This document shows positions 6,889-15,916 of a DNA stretch of 22,039 nucleotides, one piece after another (the stretch's first letter is position 1; each line of letters opens with the position of its first letter). Below the pieces are notes generated by a model. It saw only the letters and a program-made list of their open reading frames with translations, had not been told where the DNA came from and searched no databases. This DNA comes from Desulfonema limicola (GTDB lineage: Bacteria; Desulfobacterota; Desulfobacteria; Desulfobacterales; DYRC01), in the NCBI GenBank assembly GCA_020718925.1, contig DYRC01000001.1, forward strand, positions 18,800 to 40,838, written 5' to 3'. Both the position numbers and the translations under genes were made by a program.

Positions 6889-7434
6889 GTCGCATTTTTT
6901 GAGGCGATCTGAATGCTCAGACTGACATGTACCTGCACACAAACCGGTTTTTACCATAAAACTCATGACACCATCCATAATTTATAAGATTCATTTTTCG
7001 CATGTCGGAATACTTCCTCTTTTTTTGAAACAGATTTTTAAACTGAGTCAGAGGGAGTGTCAAGGAATAAATCTGAATGTATTTTCAATAGCAAGCGGCA
7101 CTGAAAATATCAGGAAGACCGAAAGCCAGATGTCCGGTATGATGTTTATCCTATAAAAATAACAGATAATCCTTAACGAAAGAATACGCACAATTTTTTA
7201 CAATTTTAAGCTTGTTTTACGGTGTTTTTTGGTGTATTGAAACAAAGTGTCTTTAAAAGATGAATCTGTTCACATCTTCTATTGACAAATGCAGTCTCTC
7301 CGTATTATTTAACACTCTTCCCCAAAGTTAATTCCGTCTGTTATGCCGTGCGGCGTACAGATGAAACGATAAGTAAGCGGCAGTGTGTATCTTCATTAAT
7401 CTGAAACATTTATCAACTGGAAGGAGGAAGTAAA
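6889..7434. other. Non-coding gap before the acs operon
   Basis: 546 AT-rich bases without a convincing gene; an open frame at 6965-7156 has no ribosome site or protein character. The right half must carry the acs promoter and a leader of about 120 nt. A leader hairpin is possible at about 7339-7361 (CTGT...GCCG-TG-CGGC...ACAG). I looked for a cobalamin-type riboswitch and did not see the conserved box. Confidence 0.4.
7282..7308 (+). promoter_or_regulatory. Candidate sigma70 promoter of the acs operon
   Basis: A perfect TTGACA at 7282-7287 is followed, after a short 15-nt spacer, by TATTAT at 7303-7308 (five of six matches to TATAAT). A 17-nt spacer would give the poorer TTATTT. Transcription from here would leave a leader of about 120 nt before acsD. 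Confidence 0.4.
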
Positions 7435-8985
7435 TTGGATATTGTTAAGGAATCCTATTCCGGGAACATCAAACCCATCACCTTGGGAAAAGGCGATAAA
7501 GCCGTAACCGTCGGTGGTCAGAACTGTTATCCGTTTTATCAGTTTGAAGGCAAAATGCCCAACAAACCGAAAGTTGCTATGGAAGTTTGGGACATGGAGC
7601 CTGAAGAATGGCCCGAGGCGGCACTGAGCCATGTGAAAGACGTGGTGAACGACCCTGCAGCATGGGCAAAGAAATGCGTGGAACAATTCGGCGCGGATAT
7701 GATTGTGCTTCAGTTGAAAAGCACTGATCCCAATGGCAAAAATGCCAGTGCCGAAGAAGCAGCCGTAACAGTCAAAAAAGTGCTTGGGGCGATCAAGGTT
7801 CCGCTGATTGTCTGGGGCGTTGCCAATGTCAAAAAAGACGAAGAAACCCTGAAAAAAATCGCCGAAGAATGTCAGGGACAGAACCTGACGCTGGGACCTG
7901 TGGAAGACAAAAACCACAAAGGTATCGGCGCTGCGGCTATGGGCTATGGTCATACGATCATTTCTTCTTCCCCCATTGACGTCAACCTCGCAAAACAAGT
8001 CAACATTCTTCTTGAAAACCTGGGTATGCCGTCAAGCCGGATGATTATCGATCCGACCACCGGCGGTCTCGGATACGGATTGGAATATTCCTACTCGGTT
8101 ATGGAACGTCTTCGCATGGCTGCTCTGTCTCAGGGCGATGACAAGCTTCAACTGCCCATTATCAACAATCTGGGCAACGAAGTCTGGAAATGCAAAGAAG
8201 CTAAACAGACCGCAGCAGACGCGCCGACATTGGGCGATCCTGAAAAACGCGGCATCATGATGGAAGCCACCGGCGCAATCACCTATCTGATGGCTGGCTC
8301 GGATATTCTCATTATGAGACATCCCGAAGCTGTCCGCATGGTTAAATCATACATCAATCTGATGTGTGACGGTGGTTCTGCAAAAGGGGTGAAAGGCGTT
8401 ACCAAGCAGTTGGCAGCAGCAACTGTTGATCTGGCTGCGCTTGCACCCGCCCCGAATCTCACACTTGAAAAACCGGATGCAAAACCGGCGGAAGCTAAGA
8501 AAGAAGCTCCGGCAGCAGCGGCAAAACCGGCGGCAGCGGCAGCTCCGGCAGCAAAACCGGCTACTGTAGCAGCGGCGGCTCCGGCAGCAGCTCCCAAAGT
8601 AGAAGCAGCTAAACCTGTTGAAGACCCGGCAGCAAAAGCCAAAGCCGAAGCAGAACTCAAAGCCAAAGCAGAAGCGGATGCAAAAGCCAAAGCGGATGCC
8701 GACGCCAAGGCAAAAGCGGATGCGGCGGCAAAAGCCAAAGCGGATGCCGATGCAAAAGCCAAAGCGGATGCCGATGCCAAGAAGAAAGCCGAAGCGGATG
8801 CAAAAGCCAAAGCTGATGCCGAAACAGAGGCACTTCGTCAGCAGAGAGCCAAAGAACGTGAAGAACGCGGCGGTCATAAGAAAGAAGCAGCAGCAGCAGT
8901 TTCCATGACTGCGGCAGCTACTCAGATGTCCGCAATGGAAAAGATTTTGCACAAACTTGATAGGACTCACAGACGGGCAGCATAA
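7435..8985 (+). CDS. acsD: CODH/ACS corrinoid protein, small (delta) subunit, with Ala/Lys-rich tail
   Basis: A 516-residue protein read from TTG at 7435, chosen because AAGGAGG lies 7 nt before it and the protein begins at once with family sequence (SGNIKPITLG). Residues 1 to about 340 form the TIM-barrel delta subunit (for example VGGQNCYPFYQFEG, IIDPTTGGLGYGLEYSYSVMER, split as IIDPTTGGLGYGLEY and SVMER). It pairs with AcsC to form the corrinoid/iron-sulfur protein that carries the methyl group to acetyl-CoA synthase. Residues about 345-480 are a low-complexity extension: an Ala/Pro segment, then repeated AKAKADAD octads that would form a long charged helix like TolA. A short basic end (MEKILHKLDRTHRR) follows. 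The tail is absent from classic acetogen subunits as I know them. Confidence 0.93.
   Translation: MDIVKESYSGNIKPITLGKGDKAVTVGGQNCYPFYQFEGKMPNKPKVAMEVWDMEPEEWPEAALSHVKDVVNDPAAWAKKCVEQFGADMIVLQLKSTDPNGKNASAEEAAVTVKKVLGAIKVPLIVWGVANVKKDEETLKKIAEECQGQNLTLGPVEDKNHKGIGAAAMGYGHTIISSSPIDVNLAKQVNILLENLGMPSSRMIIDPTTGGLGYGLEYSYSVMERLRMAALSQGDDKLQLPIINNLGNEVWKCKEAKQTAADAPTLGDPEKRGIMMEATGAITYLMAGSDILIMRHPEAVRMVKSYINLMCDGGSAKGVKGVTKQLAAATVDLAALAPAPNLTLEKPDAKPAEAKKEAPAAAAKPAAAAAPAAKPATVAAAAPAAAPKVEAAKPVEDPAAKAKAEAELKAKAEADAKAKADADAKAKADAAAKAKADADAKAKADADAKKKAEADAKAKADAETEALRQQRAKEREERGGHKKEAAAAVSMTAAATQMSAMEKILHKLDRTHRRAA
8620..8830 (+). repeat. Imperfect 24-bp tandem repeats inside acsD
   Basis: Repeated units of the type GCAAAAGCCAAAGCGGATGC encode the AKAKADAD octads of the acsD tail. 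The repeats are degenerate but keep the frame and the residue pattern, which indicates selection on the peptide. Such arrays change length by slippage. Confidence 0.75.
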
Positions 8986-9051
8986 CCTCGTCTGATCATA
9001 ATGTTAATCTGAATTTGCCTGTTTTTAAATTTAGAGGAGGAACCTCAGAAA

Positions 9052-11112
9052 ATGGCAGAAGAAAAAGTAGTCAAAAAAGTGGTAGCGGTAAAAGCCGAAG
9101 ACAAAGAAGAAAAAGCGGCAAAATTGGCAGATCCCGTTGCGTCATCTATTGATGTTGCAACTCAGGAAATGATCGTACGCGCTCAGAAACTTGGTATTGA
9201 AACCATATTTGATCGGGCTGAAAATATGAAGCCCTGTAATATCGGTATTCAGGGAATCTGCTGCAAAAACTGCAGCATGGGTCCATGTCGCCTTCCGCTG
9301 CCCAAGGGTGGTATCATCGGCGAAGATACCCGCAAAGGTCTGTGCGGCGCAACTGCCAACACCATTGCAGCGCGTAACTTTATCCGAATGATCGCAGGCG
9401 GTGCTGCAGCTCACTCGGATCACGGACGCTGTGTGGCAGAAGTGTTTAATTCTGCTGCAAGAAAAGAAAGCGACGCATATAAAATCAAAGATGTTCACAA
9501 ACTTCTGGCGGTTGCCGCGCATCTGGGCGTTGCCACCAAAGTTATGTTGGACGGCAAAGAAGTTGACAGAAATACCGATGAAATTGCGGTCGAAGTCGGT
9601 GAAAAAGCCCTGAACGAATGGGGCAAGCCTGAAGGCGAACTCCTGTATCTGAAAAGAGCGCCCAAACCTTTGTATGAAAAATGGCAGAAAACCGGCGTTC
9701 TTCCCAGAAATATTGACCGTGAAATCGTAGAAATCATGCACCGAACCCACATGGGCGTTGATCAGGATTACAAAAACCTGATGAAACAGGGAACGCGTGC
9801 GGCTCTGGCAGATGGCTGGGGCGGGTCCATGCTGGCAACCGACTTGCAGGATATTCTGTTCGGAACACCTTATCCCTTGCAGTCCGAAGCCAATCTGGGC
9901 GTATTGAAACAGGATCACGTCAACATCGTTATTCATGGTCATGAGCCGGTTCTGTCTGAAATGATCGTTGCGGTTGCTCAGAAGTCCGAACTGATCGAAT
10001 ATGCCAAATCAAAAGGTGCCAAAGGCATTCAGTTGTCCGGTATCTGCTGTACGGCAAATGAAATTCTGCAAAGACACGGCGTACCGCTCTGCGGAACATT
10101 CTTGCAGCAGGAACTTGCCATCATCACCGGCGCAGTTGATGCAATGGTGGTTGACATCCAGTGCATTATGCAGAATATTGCCAATGTTGCCAAATGTTTC
10201 CATACCAAGCTCATCACGACCCACCCGATTGCCCGTATGGAACAGCCTAACGTCATTCATATCGAATTTGACGAACACTATGCGCTTCAGGATGCGGAAA
10301 AAATCATCCGTATAGCGATTGACAACTTCCAGAACAGAAGCGCCGATGTTCTCATTCCGAGACATAAAGCAACGCAGATTGCCGGTTTCGGCGTGGAATC
10401 CATCGAATATCATCTTGGCGGTACGTTCAGAGGCTCTTACTATACGCTGAATGACAATATCATCAACGGTCGTATTCGCGGTATCGGCGGCGTAGTCGGA
10501 TGCAACAATGCCAGAAGCCGTCATAATGAAGCGCATATTGCCATTGTCAAAGAACTGATCAAAAATGACGTTATCGTTCTGACCACCGGATGCAACGGCA
10601 TTGCCTGTGCGATGGAAGGCTTGCTGACGCCTGAAACCGCCGGTGTTTTCTGCGGTCCCGGACTTGCCGAAGTCTGCGAAACTGTCGGTATTCCGCCTGT
10701 TCTGCATCTTGGATCATGCGTGGATAACAGCCGTATTCTTTTGGCAGCCACCGAAGTTATCAGAGCAGGCGGCTTGGGCAAAGACCTCTGTGATCTTCCC
10801 GCAGCCGGAAGCGCGCCCGAATGGATGAGTGAAAAAGCCATCAGTATCGGTCATTATTTTGTAGCATCCGGTGTTTATACGATATTCGGCGGTACGCTGC
10901 CGGTAAGCGGAGCGCCGGTATTCAAGAAATATCTGTTTGAGGATATGGAGAAGATTTATGGCGGCATGTGGGATCTGGAAGCTGATCCGATCAAACATGC
11001 ACACAAGATGATTGCCCATATTGACAAAAAACGCAAAGAACTCGGCATTGACAAAGCCAGAGAACGCGTATTGATGGATATGGCGGATCGTCAGAAACTG
11101 GAAGCCGTTTAA
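9052..11112 (+). CDS. cooS: Anaerobic carbon monoxide dehydrogenase, catalytic subunit
   Basis: A 686-residue Ni-Fe-S CODH that interconverts CO2 and CO and supplies CO to acetyl-CoA synthase. The N-terminal cysteine cluster CNIGIQGICCKNCSMGPC (residues 62-79) plus LCGA (Cys98) carries the B and D clusters. AHSDHGR (His121, His124) matches the proton-transfer histidines. C-cluster ligand contexts follow: IHGHEPVLSE, SGICCTANE, VGCNNARS, TTGCNGIACAMEG and HLGSCVDNS. The first 30 residues are a lysine/alanine-rich extension. The ribosome site AGAGGAGG is 11 nt from the ATG and lies in a small potential hairpin (GAGG/CCTC, 9034-9046). Second gene of the acs operon. Confidence 0.96.
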   Translation: MAEEKVVKKVVAVKAEDKEEKAAKLADPVASSIDVATQEMIVRAQKLGIETIFDRAENMKPCNIGIQGICCKNCSMGPCRLPLPKGGIIGEDTRKGLCGATANTIAARNFIRMIAGGAAAHSDHGRCVAEVFNSAARKESDAYKIKDVHKLLAVAAHLGVATKVMLDGKEVDRNTDEIAVEVGEKALNEWGKPEGELLYLKRAPKPLYEKWQKTGVLPRNIDREIVEIMHRTHMGVDQDYKNLMKQGTRAALADGWGGSMLATDLQDILFGTPYPLQSEANLGVLKQDHVNIVIHGHEPVLSEMIVAVAQKSELIEYAKSKGAKGIQLSGICCTANEILQRHGVPLCGTFLQQELAIITGAVDAMVVDIQCIMQNIANVAKCFHTKLITTHPIARMEQPNVIHIEFDEHYALQDAEKIIRIAIDNFQNRSADVLIPRHKATQIAGFGVESIEYHLGGTFRGSYYTLNDNIINGRIRGIGGVVGCNNARSRHNEAHIAIVKELIKNDVIVLTTGCNGIACAMEGLLTPETAGVFCGPGLAEVCETVGIPPVLHLGSCVDNSRILLAATEVIRAGGLGKDLCDLPAAGSAPEWMSEKAISIGHYFVASGVYTIFGGTLPVSGAPVFKKYLFEDMEKIYGGMWDLEADPIKHAHKMIAHIDKKRKELGIDKARERVLMDMADRQKLEAV

Positions 11113-11117
11113 GCGAA

Positions 11118-11209
11118 AAGTGGAAAGTGTTAAGTGGAAAGTGTTAAGTGTTAAGAAAAAACACATAACACATAACACATAACACATAACACCTGACACA
11201 TAACACATA
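11118..11209. repeat. Heptamer tandem arrays between cooS and acsB
   Basis: Two arrays with strict 7-nt period. Bases 11118-11152 are five units of AAGTGGA or AAGTGTT. Bases 11161-11209 are seven units of ACACATA (one is ACACCTG). The second array is nearly the reverse complement of the first (GTGTTAAGTGTT against AACACATAACAC, one mismatch), so the transcript can fold into a long imperfect hairpin around an A-rich loop. The same heptamers recur inside the GT41 gene at 19153-19187. Confidence 0.88.
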
Positions 11210-11247
11210 TCTTTCAAATGAAAATACCTCAATGAAGGAGGAAGTAC

Positions 11248-13461
11248 ATGTCAAGATTAGTAGCATTTGCAGCCATTCAGGGTGCTTATAATATTGTTTC
11301 CAAAGTTGAAGGAAAGTACCAGCAGGCTCTCAAGGCTCACAATGCCAGCACGAAAGTCGGCTTTCCCAACACCGCGTATTATCTGCCGGTCATTTATTCT
11401 CTGATCGGGCATAAGGTGGAAACCCTTGAAGATATGAAGAAACCGCTTGCGTTTGCACGTGGTCTTCTTCCGCCGCATGTCAAAGGCGCGCATCATCTTC
11501 CCTATCTGGGACCGCTTCTTGACGCGGGCATGGCTGCGTTGTTTGCTTTTGAAATTGAAGAAGCGCTTCGCTATCTCAATGAACCGAATTTTTATATTCA
11601 TTCCGAAGACCCGGATATCGAAAACGGCAAAATCTGGGTAGGCGCAGCAGATGACATTGTATTGCGTAAACGAGGCGTTGAATTTGTTGACGGCTCCGCA
11701 CCCGGATTTGCAGCTATCGTAGGCGCGGCTCCGACGCCTGAAATCGCAAAAATGATTGTTGAAGATTATCAGAAACGAAGCCTTTACATCTTCTGTGCGG
11801 CAAATCAGAACGGCACAACGGTTATCGAGCAGTTGCTTCAGGCAGGCGTTCAGGTCGGCTGGAATACCCGTATCGTTCCTTTCGGTCCCGATATTTCTTC
11901 GGCTATTTTTGCTCTGGGCTTTGCCAACCGCGCTGCTATGGCATTCGGCGGTGTTCAGCCCGGCGATTACAAGAAAATGCTTCTGTATAATAAGGATCGT
12001 ATTTTTGCATTTGTCAACGCATTGGGCGATGTCAATGCAGAATGGGCGGCGGCAGCAGCCGGATGCGTCAACTGGGGCTTCCCGACCTTGGCAGATACGG
12101 ATATTCCCGAAATTCTGCCGACCGGTATCTGTACTTACGAGCATGTTGTGGCAAACGTCAAACATGAGGAAATGGTACAGAAATCCGTTGAAATCAGAGG
12201 ACTCAAAGTTACCGTATCTCAGATTGACATTCCGCTGGCTTTCGGTCCTGCGTATGAAGGCGAGCGTGTTCGCGGCGCTGATTTGTATTGTCAGGCAGGC
12301 GGCGGCAAGACTCAGTGTACAGAGCTTGTGAAAATGGCTGAGATGAATGAAATCGAAGACGGCAAAGTAACGGTTGTCGGACCCGATATGCCGGACATGA
12401 AAGCCGGTAGTTCTTTCCCGATGGCAGTGTATGTTCAGGTTGCGGGTCGTCAGATGCAGCCGGATTTCGAGCCGATTCTGGAACGCCAGATTCACCATCT
12501 GACCAACTATATTCAGTACATCATGCACATCGGACAAAGAGATATTGCCTGGGTGCGTATCAGCAAAGCCGCAATTGAAAAAGGTTTTTCGCTCAAACAC
12601 ATCGGCGTTGTGCTTCATGCCAAGTTTCATCAGGATTTCGGCAAGATTCTGGACAAAGTTCAGGTTACGATCTACACCAACAAAGAAGATGTGGATAAGA
12701 TTACCACACGCGCCAGAGCCGAATACAGAACCCGTGATGAGCGTGTTGAAAAGATGAGAGACGAGGATGTTGAGACCTATTATTCCTGCACCCTGTGTCA
12801 GTCATTTGCACCTACCCATGTCTGCTCCGTCAGCCCGGAAAGAACCGGACTCTGCGGCGCATATAACTGGATGGACTGCAAAGCCTCTTTTGAAATCAAC
12901 CCGGTCGGACCTAATCAGCCGATTGAAAAGGGCGAATGTATTGATCCCAAGCTTGGTCAGTGGAAAGGCGTCAACGAATTTGTTGCGAAGGCATCCAGAG
13001 GGGCAATTACGCATTACAATTTTTACTCCCTGATGCACAGCCCCATGACCACCTGCGGCTGCTGCGAATGTATTGCGGCAACGCTGCCTCAGTGTAACGG
13101 CGTCATGACGGTCAACCGTGATTATACCGGTGAAACGCCCTGCGGCATGAAGTTCACGACCCTTGCCGGTGTTATGGGCGGCGGCGCGTCTTCTCCGGGC
13201 TTTGTCGGACATTCCAAATATAACATCACACAGGGCAAGTTCCTTGTGGGAGACGGCGGATTCCTGCGGATTGTATGGCTGCCGAAAATTCTCAAAGAAG
13301 AAATCAAAGAGCGCATCATCAAACGCGCAACGGCTTTGGGCGTTCCCAATTTCTATGACATGATTGCCGATGAAACCGTCGGAATGACTGAGGAAGAAAT
13401 CCTGCCCTTCCTGAAAAAAGTTAATCATCCGGCATTATCCATGCCGTCTCTGATTGGCTAA
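11248..13461 (+). CDS. acsB: Acetyl-CoA synthase (CODH/ACS beta subunit)
   Basis: A 737-residue protein close to the 729-residue acetogen enzyme. It joins CO, the methyl group from the corrinoid protein and CoA into acetyl-CoA. The nickel A-cluster ligands are visible near the C-terminus: Cys514 and Cys517 in SCTLCQSF, later cysteines in HVCSVSPERTGLCGAY, and the CGC pair Cys603-Gly-Cys605 in MTTCGCCEC that binds the distal nickel. The N-terminal part (ALKAHNASTKVGFPNTAYYL) is the CODH-contact/CO-tunnel domain, so this is the full bacterial type, not the short archaeal one. Ribosome site GAAGGAGGAAG before the ATG at 11248. The long antisense frame opposite it is a shadow. Confidence 0.97.
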   Translation: MSRLVAFAAIQGAYNIVSKVEGKYQQALKAHNASTKVGFPNTAYYLPVIYSLIGHKVETLEDMKKPLAFARGLLPPHVKGAHHLPYLGPLLDAGMAALFAFEIEEALRYLNEPNFYIHSEDPDIENGKIWVGAADDIVLRKRGVEFVDGSAPGFAAIVGAAPTPEIAKMIVEDYQKRSLYIFCAANQNGTTVIEQLLQAGVQVGWNTRIVPFGPDISSAIFALGFANRAAMAFGGVQPGDYKKMLLYNKDRIFAFVNALGDVNAEWAAAAAGCVNWGFPTLADTDIPEILPTGICTYEHVVANVKHEEMVQKSVEIRGLKVTVSQIDIPLAFGPAYEGERVRGADLYCQAGGGKTQCTELVKMAEMNEIEDGKVTVVGPDMPDMKAGSSFPMAVYVQVAGRQMQPDFEPILERQIHHLTNYIQYIMHIGQRDIAWVRISKAAIEKGFSLKHIGVVLHAKFHQDFGKILDKVQVTIYTNKEDVDKITTRARAEYRTRDERVEKMRDEDVETYYSCTLCQSFAPTHVCSVSPERTGLCGAYNWMDCKASFEINPVGPNQPIEKGECIDPKLGQWKGVNEFVAKASRGAITHYNFYSLMHSPMTTCGCCECIAATLPQCNGVMTVNRDYTGETPCGMKFTTLAGVMGGGASSPGFVGHSKYNITQGKFLVGDGGFLRIVWLPKILKEEIKERIIKRATALGVPNFYDMIADETVGMTEEEILPFLKKVNHPALSMPSLIG

Positions 13462-13586
13462 TTACCCCTCCCCCGACCCCTCCCCGAAACGGAGAGGGGA
13501 GGGAGGTAAGTTTTTTTACAAAACTAAACTCGCACCTTGCCCACTCCCTTCTCCTGATAGGAGAGGGGCTGGGGGCGAGGTTAAAA
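13462..13586. repeat. GC-rich palindromic element (copy 2) between acsB and acsC
   Basis: Two hairpin-forming halves fill nearly the whole gap. The first, 13462-13508, runs from TTACCCCTCCC to GGGAGGTAA with an inner CCTCCCC/GGAGAGG fold around GAAACG. The second, about 13529-13581, pairs CTCGCACCTTGCCC-type sequence with GGGGGCGAG. A T-run (TTTTTTT, 13511-13517) follows the first hairpin, so it could act as a partial terminator inside the operon. Same family as 4053-4146. Confidence 0.8.
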
Positions 13587-13600
13587 CAAGGAGATAAAGA

Positions 13601-14941
13601 ATGGCATTAACCGGTATTCAGATTTTCAAACTCCTGCCCAAAACCAACTGCAAGGAATGCGGTGTTCCCACATGTCTTGCATTTGCAATGAATTTGGCTT
13701 CCGGTAAAGCTGAACTCGATAGCTGTCCTTATGTATCTGCCGAAGCAAAGGCTCAATTAGCTGAAGCATCTGCGCCGCCGATTCGTCCTGTTGCCATCGG
13801 AAAAGGCGTCAGAGCATTCGCTGTCGGTGGTGAAACCGTATTGTATCGCCATGAAAAAACCTTTTTCAATCCGACCGCATTTGCCGCTGTGATTGGTTCA
13901 GATATTTCCGCAGCCGATCTTGAGAAAAAACTCAAATGCTGGAACGCGCTGCAATATGAACGCGTCGGCTTGAATCTTCGCCCCGAACTGGTGGCAGTCA
14001 AAGATGTGAACGGTAATGCCGCCGCATTTGCCGCAGTTGCCAAACAGGTGGCAGAGACATCGGAATTTAATGTGATTCTGATGAGCGAAAAAGCCGATGT
14101 GATGAAAGCCGGTGTTGACGCATGTAAGTTCAAAAAACCGTTGATGTATGCTGCAACAGCCGCGAATGCCGATGCTTTCGGCGCTTTGGCAAAAGAAGCC
14201 GATCTGCCGTTGGCGGTCAAATCTGATTCTATTGACGGACTGATTGCGCTGACCACCAAGCTGACCGGCATGGGTTTGAAAGACCTTGTTCTGGATTCAG
14301 GTTCAAGAGAAGTGAAAAAAGCATTGGAAGATCAGGTTGCCATCCGCCGTGCGACGCTCAAAGCCGGAAAACGCGAAGTGGGTTTCCCGACCATCGTATT
14401 TCCGTGTGAAATGGCAGATAATATTGATGTGGAAACAATGGTTGCGTCAATGTTTGTTGCCAAATATGGCGCGATTGTGGTTCTGTCTGATTTTACAGGT
14501 GAAAATATCTTCCCGCTTCTGCTGGAACGCCTCAATATTTTCACAGACCCGCAACGTCCGATGACCGTAACACAGGGCATTTATGAAATCGGCAACCCGA
14601 CCGATAAGTCGCCGGTCTGCGTTACAAGTAACTTTGCTTTGACTTATTTTATTGTCTCCGGCGAAATCGAAGCCAGCCGCGTTCCCACATGGCTGCTGAT
14701 CAAAGATTCCGAAGGTCTGTCGGTTATGACCGCATGGGCAGCCGGAAAATTTGCAGGTGATGATGTCGGCGCGTTTGTAAAAAAATCCGGAATTGCAGAT
14801 AAGATTGCCAAGAAAGAAATCATTATCCCGGGTTATGCTGCTGCAATTGCAGGAGATATGGAAGAAGAAATGACAGGTTGGAAAATCGTGGTCGGTCCCA
14901 GAGAAGCCGCGCATCTTCCGGCATTCCTCAAAGCCAGATAA
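13601..14941 (+). CDS. acsC: Corrinoid/iron-sulfur protein, large (gamma) subunit
   Basis: A 446-residue protein whose N-terminal FeS motif has Cys17, Cys20, Cys25 and Cys42 (NCKECGVPTC ... DSCPY), the 4Fe-4S cluster that keeps cobalt reduced. The middle TIM-barrel and the C-terminal cobamide-binding domain (for example MADNIDVETMVASMF, SDFTGENIFPLLLERLNIF split as DFTGENIFPL and RLNIF) match the family. With AcsD it receives the methyl group from AcsE and passes it to AcsB. The ribosome site AAGGAGATAAAGA precedes the ATG at 13601, immediately after the GC-rich element. Normal length. Confidence 0.96.
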   Translation: MALTGIQIFKLLPKTNCKECGVPTCLAFAMNLASGKAELDSCPYVSAEAKAQLAEASAPPIRPVAIGKGVRAFAVGGETVLYRHEKTFFNPTAFAAVIGSDISAADLEKKLKCWNALQYERVGLNLRPELVAVKDVNGNAAAFAAVAKQVAETSEFNVILMSEKADVMKAGVDACKFKKPLMYAATAANADAFGALAKEADLPLAVKSDSIDGLIALTTKLTGMGLKDLVLDSGSREVKKALEDQVAIRRATLKAGKREVGFPTIVFPCEMADNIDVETMVASMFVAKYGAIVVLSDFTGENIFPLLLERLNIFTDPQRPMTVTQGIYEIGNPTDKSPVCVTSNFALTYFIVSGEIEASRVPTWLLIKDSEGLSVMTAWAAGKFAGDDVGAFVKKSGIADKIAKKEIIIPGYAAAIAGDMEEEMTGWKIVVGPREAAHLPAFLKAR

Positions 14942-14947
14942 TTTATC

Positions 14948-14984
14948 CGGTGAGAAGCGGAAGCGATTATTTCCCTTCTCACCG
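14948..14984 (+). promoter_or_regulatory. Strong hairpin between acsC and acsE
   Basis: CGGTGAGAAG (14948-14957) pairs perfectly with CTTCTCACCG (14975-14984), extendable inward by four more pairs across a bulged C. It starts just after the acsC stop and ends before the acsE ribosome site (GACGGAGG). No T-run follows, so mRNA processing or stability control is more likely than termination. Confidence 0.65.
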
Positions 14985-15004
14985 TTCAATCAGACGGAGG
15001 TTTT

Positions 15005-15895
15005 ATGCTGCTTATCGGTGAAAGCCTGAATGTTATTTCCACCAAAATCGGAAAGGCATTCAAACAAAGAGATCCCAAACCCATTCAGGAAGAAGCCCTT
15101 TTTCAAAGAGAAAAGGGGATGGATTATATTGACATCAACTTAGGTCCCGCCAAAAAAGAAGGTACCGAGCTGATGCCCTGGGTGGTCAAAGTGGTTCAGG
15201 AAGTGGTAACCGATGTTCCGCTTGCGCTGGATACATCCAACTACAATGCAATTGCGGAAGCGCTGAAGGTGTATAAACCCACAGCCGCACGTCCGATCAT
15301 CAACTCCATTATGTGCCGTCCCGAACGCTATGAAAAAATGATTCCGATTGCGGCGGATTCCGGCGCGGATTTTGTTGCGCTGATGTGGGGTCCCGAAGGT
15401 CTTCCCCGTGATGAAAATGAACGGGCTGCGCTTTGCGTGGAACTGATTTATGCGGCAAACGAAGCTGGCATTCCCAATGAAAGAATGTGGATTGACGGCA
15501 TTGTAACGCCGGTCAATATTCAGCAGCCTCAGTTGATCAGCCTGATGGAATTTCAGAAAATGATTCCCGACATTGCCCCGGGAGCCAAAAGCACCTGCGG
15601 ATTGTCCAATATTTCCAACGGACCGCCGCATCATCTCAGAGGCATTCTGAACCAGACTTACATGGTCATGCTGGAAAAATGCGGCATGGTATCGGTGATT
15701 TCAGATCCGCTGGATGATCAGCTTACGGCTATTGCCAAAGGCAAACGTCCTGACATTGTAAACCTGATCTATGGCATGATGGACGGTATAGAGCCTGATA
15801 AAAGCAAGCTTTCCAAAGAACTGCTTGATTATGTCAAAACTTATGATGTTATCATTGGCAGAAGTCTGTACTCTGATTCATGGCTTGAAGTGTGA
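15005..15895 (+). CDS. acsE: Methyltetrahydrofolate:corrinoid protein methyltransferase
   Basis: A 296-residue cytoplasmic TIM-barrel enzyme of the pterin-binding (DHPS-like) family; acetogen MeTr is about 262 residues. It moves the methyl group from methyl-tetrahydrofolate to Co(I) of AcsC/AcsD. Visible family sequence is IGESLNV at the N-terminus, YIDINLGPAK, PLALDTSN with the pterin-binding Asp, and STCGLSNISNGPP. Ribosome site GACGGAGG is 5 nt before the ATG. It is the last gene of the acs operon and ends in SDSWLEV, with a terminator 21 bases later. Its last 30 or so bases and that terminator are duplicated at 16834-16913. Confidence 0.95.
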   Translation: MLLIGESLNVISTKIGKAFKQRDPKPIQEEALFQREKGMDYIDINLGPAKKEGTELMPWVVKVVQEVVTDVPLALDTSNYNAIAEALKVYKPTAARPIINSIMCRPERYEKMIPIAADSGADFVALMWGPEGLPRDENERAALCVELIYAANEAGIPNERMWIDGIVTPVNIQQPQLISLMEFQKMIPDIAPGAKSTCGLSNISNGPPHHLRGILNQTYMVMLEKCGMVSVISDPLDDQLTAIAKGKRPDIVNLIYGMMDGIEPDKSKLSKELLDYVKTYDVIIGRSLYSDSWLEV

Positions 15896-15916
15896 TTTCA
15901 GTTTTTTGAATATGAA

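Noticed and set aside
6965..7156. 63-codon open frame in the gap before acsD
   Set aside because: No ribosome site, no recognisable domain, composition like the non-coding surroundings.
7309..7434. Cobalamin riboswitch in the acsD leader
   Set aside because: The conserved B12-box sequence was not found; only a small ordinary hairpin is visible.
8283..8970. Two minus-strand frames with Ala/Ser- or Phe/Cys-rich products opposite the acsD tail
   Set aside because: They arise from the repetitive GCN-AAA coding of the acsD tail.
11118..11209. Possible CRISPR array
   Set aside because: Units are 7 nt and contiguous, with no spacers and no cas genes in the window.
11257..12630. 457-codon open frame on the minus strand opposite acsB
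   Set aside because: Antisense shadow of a clearly recognised gene; no ribosome site and no family motif.
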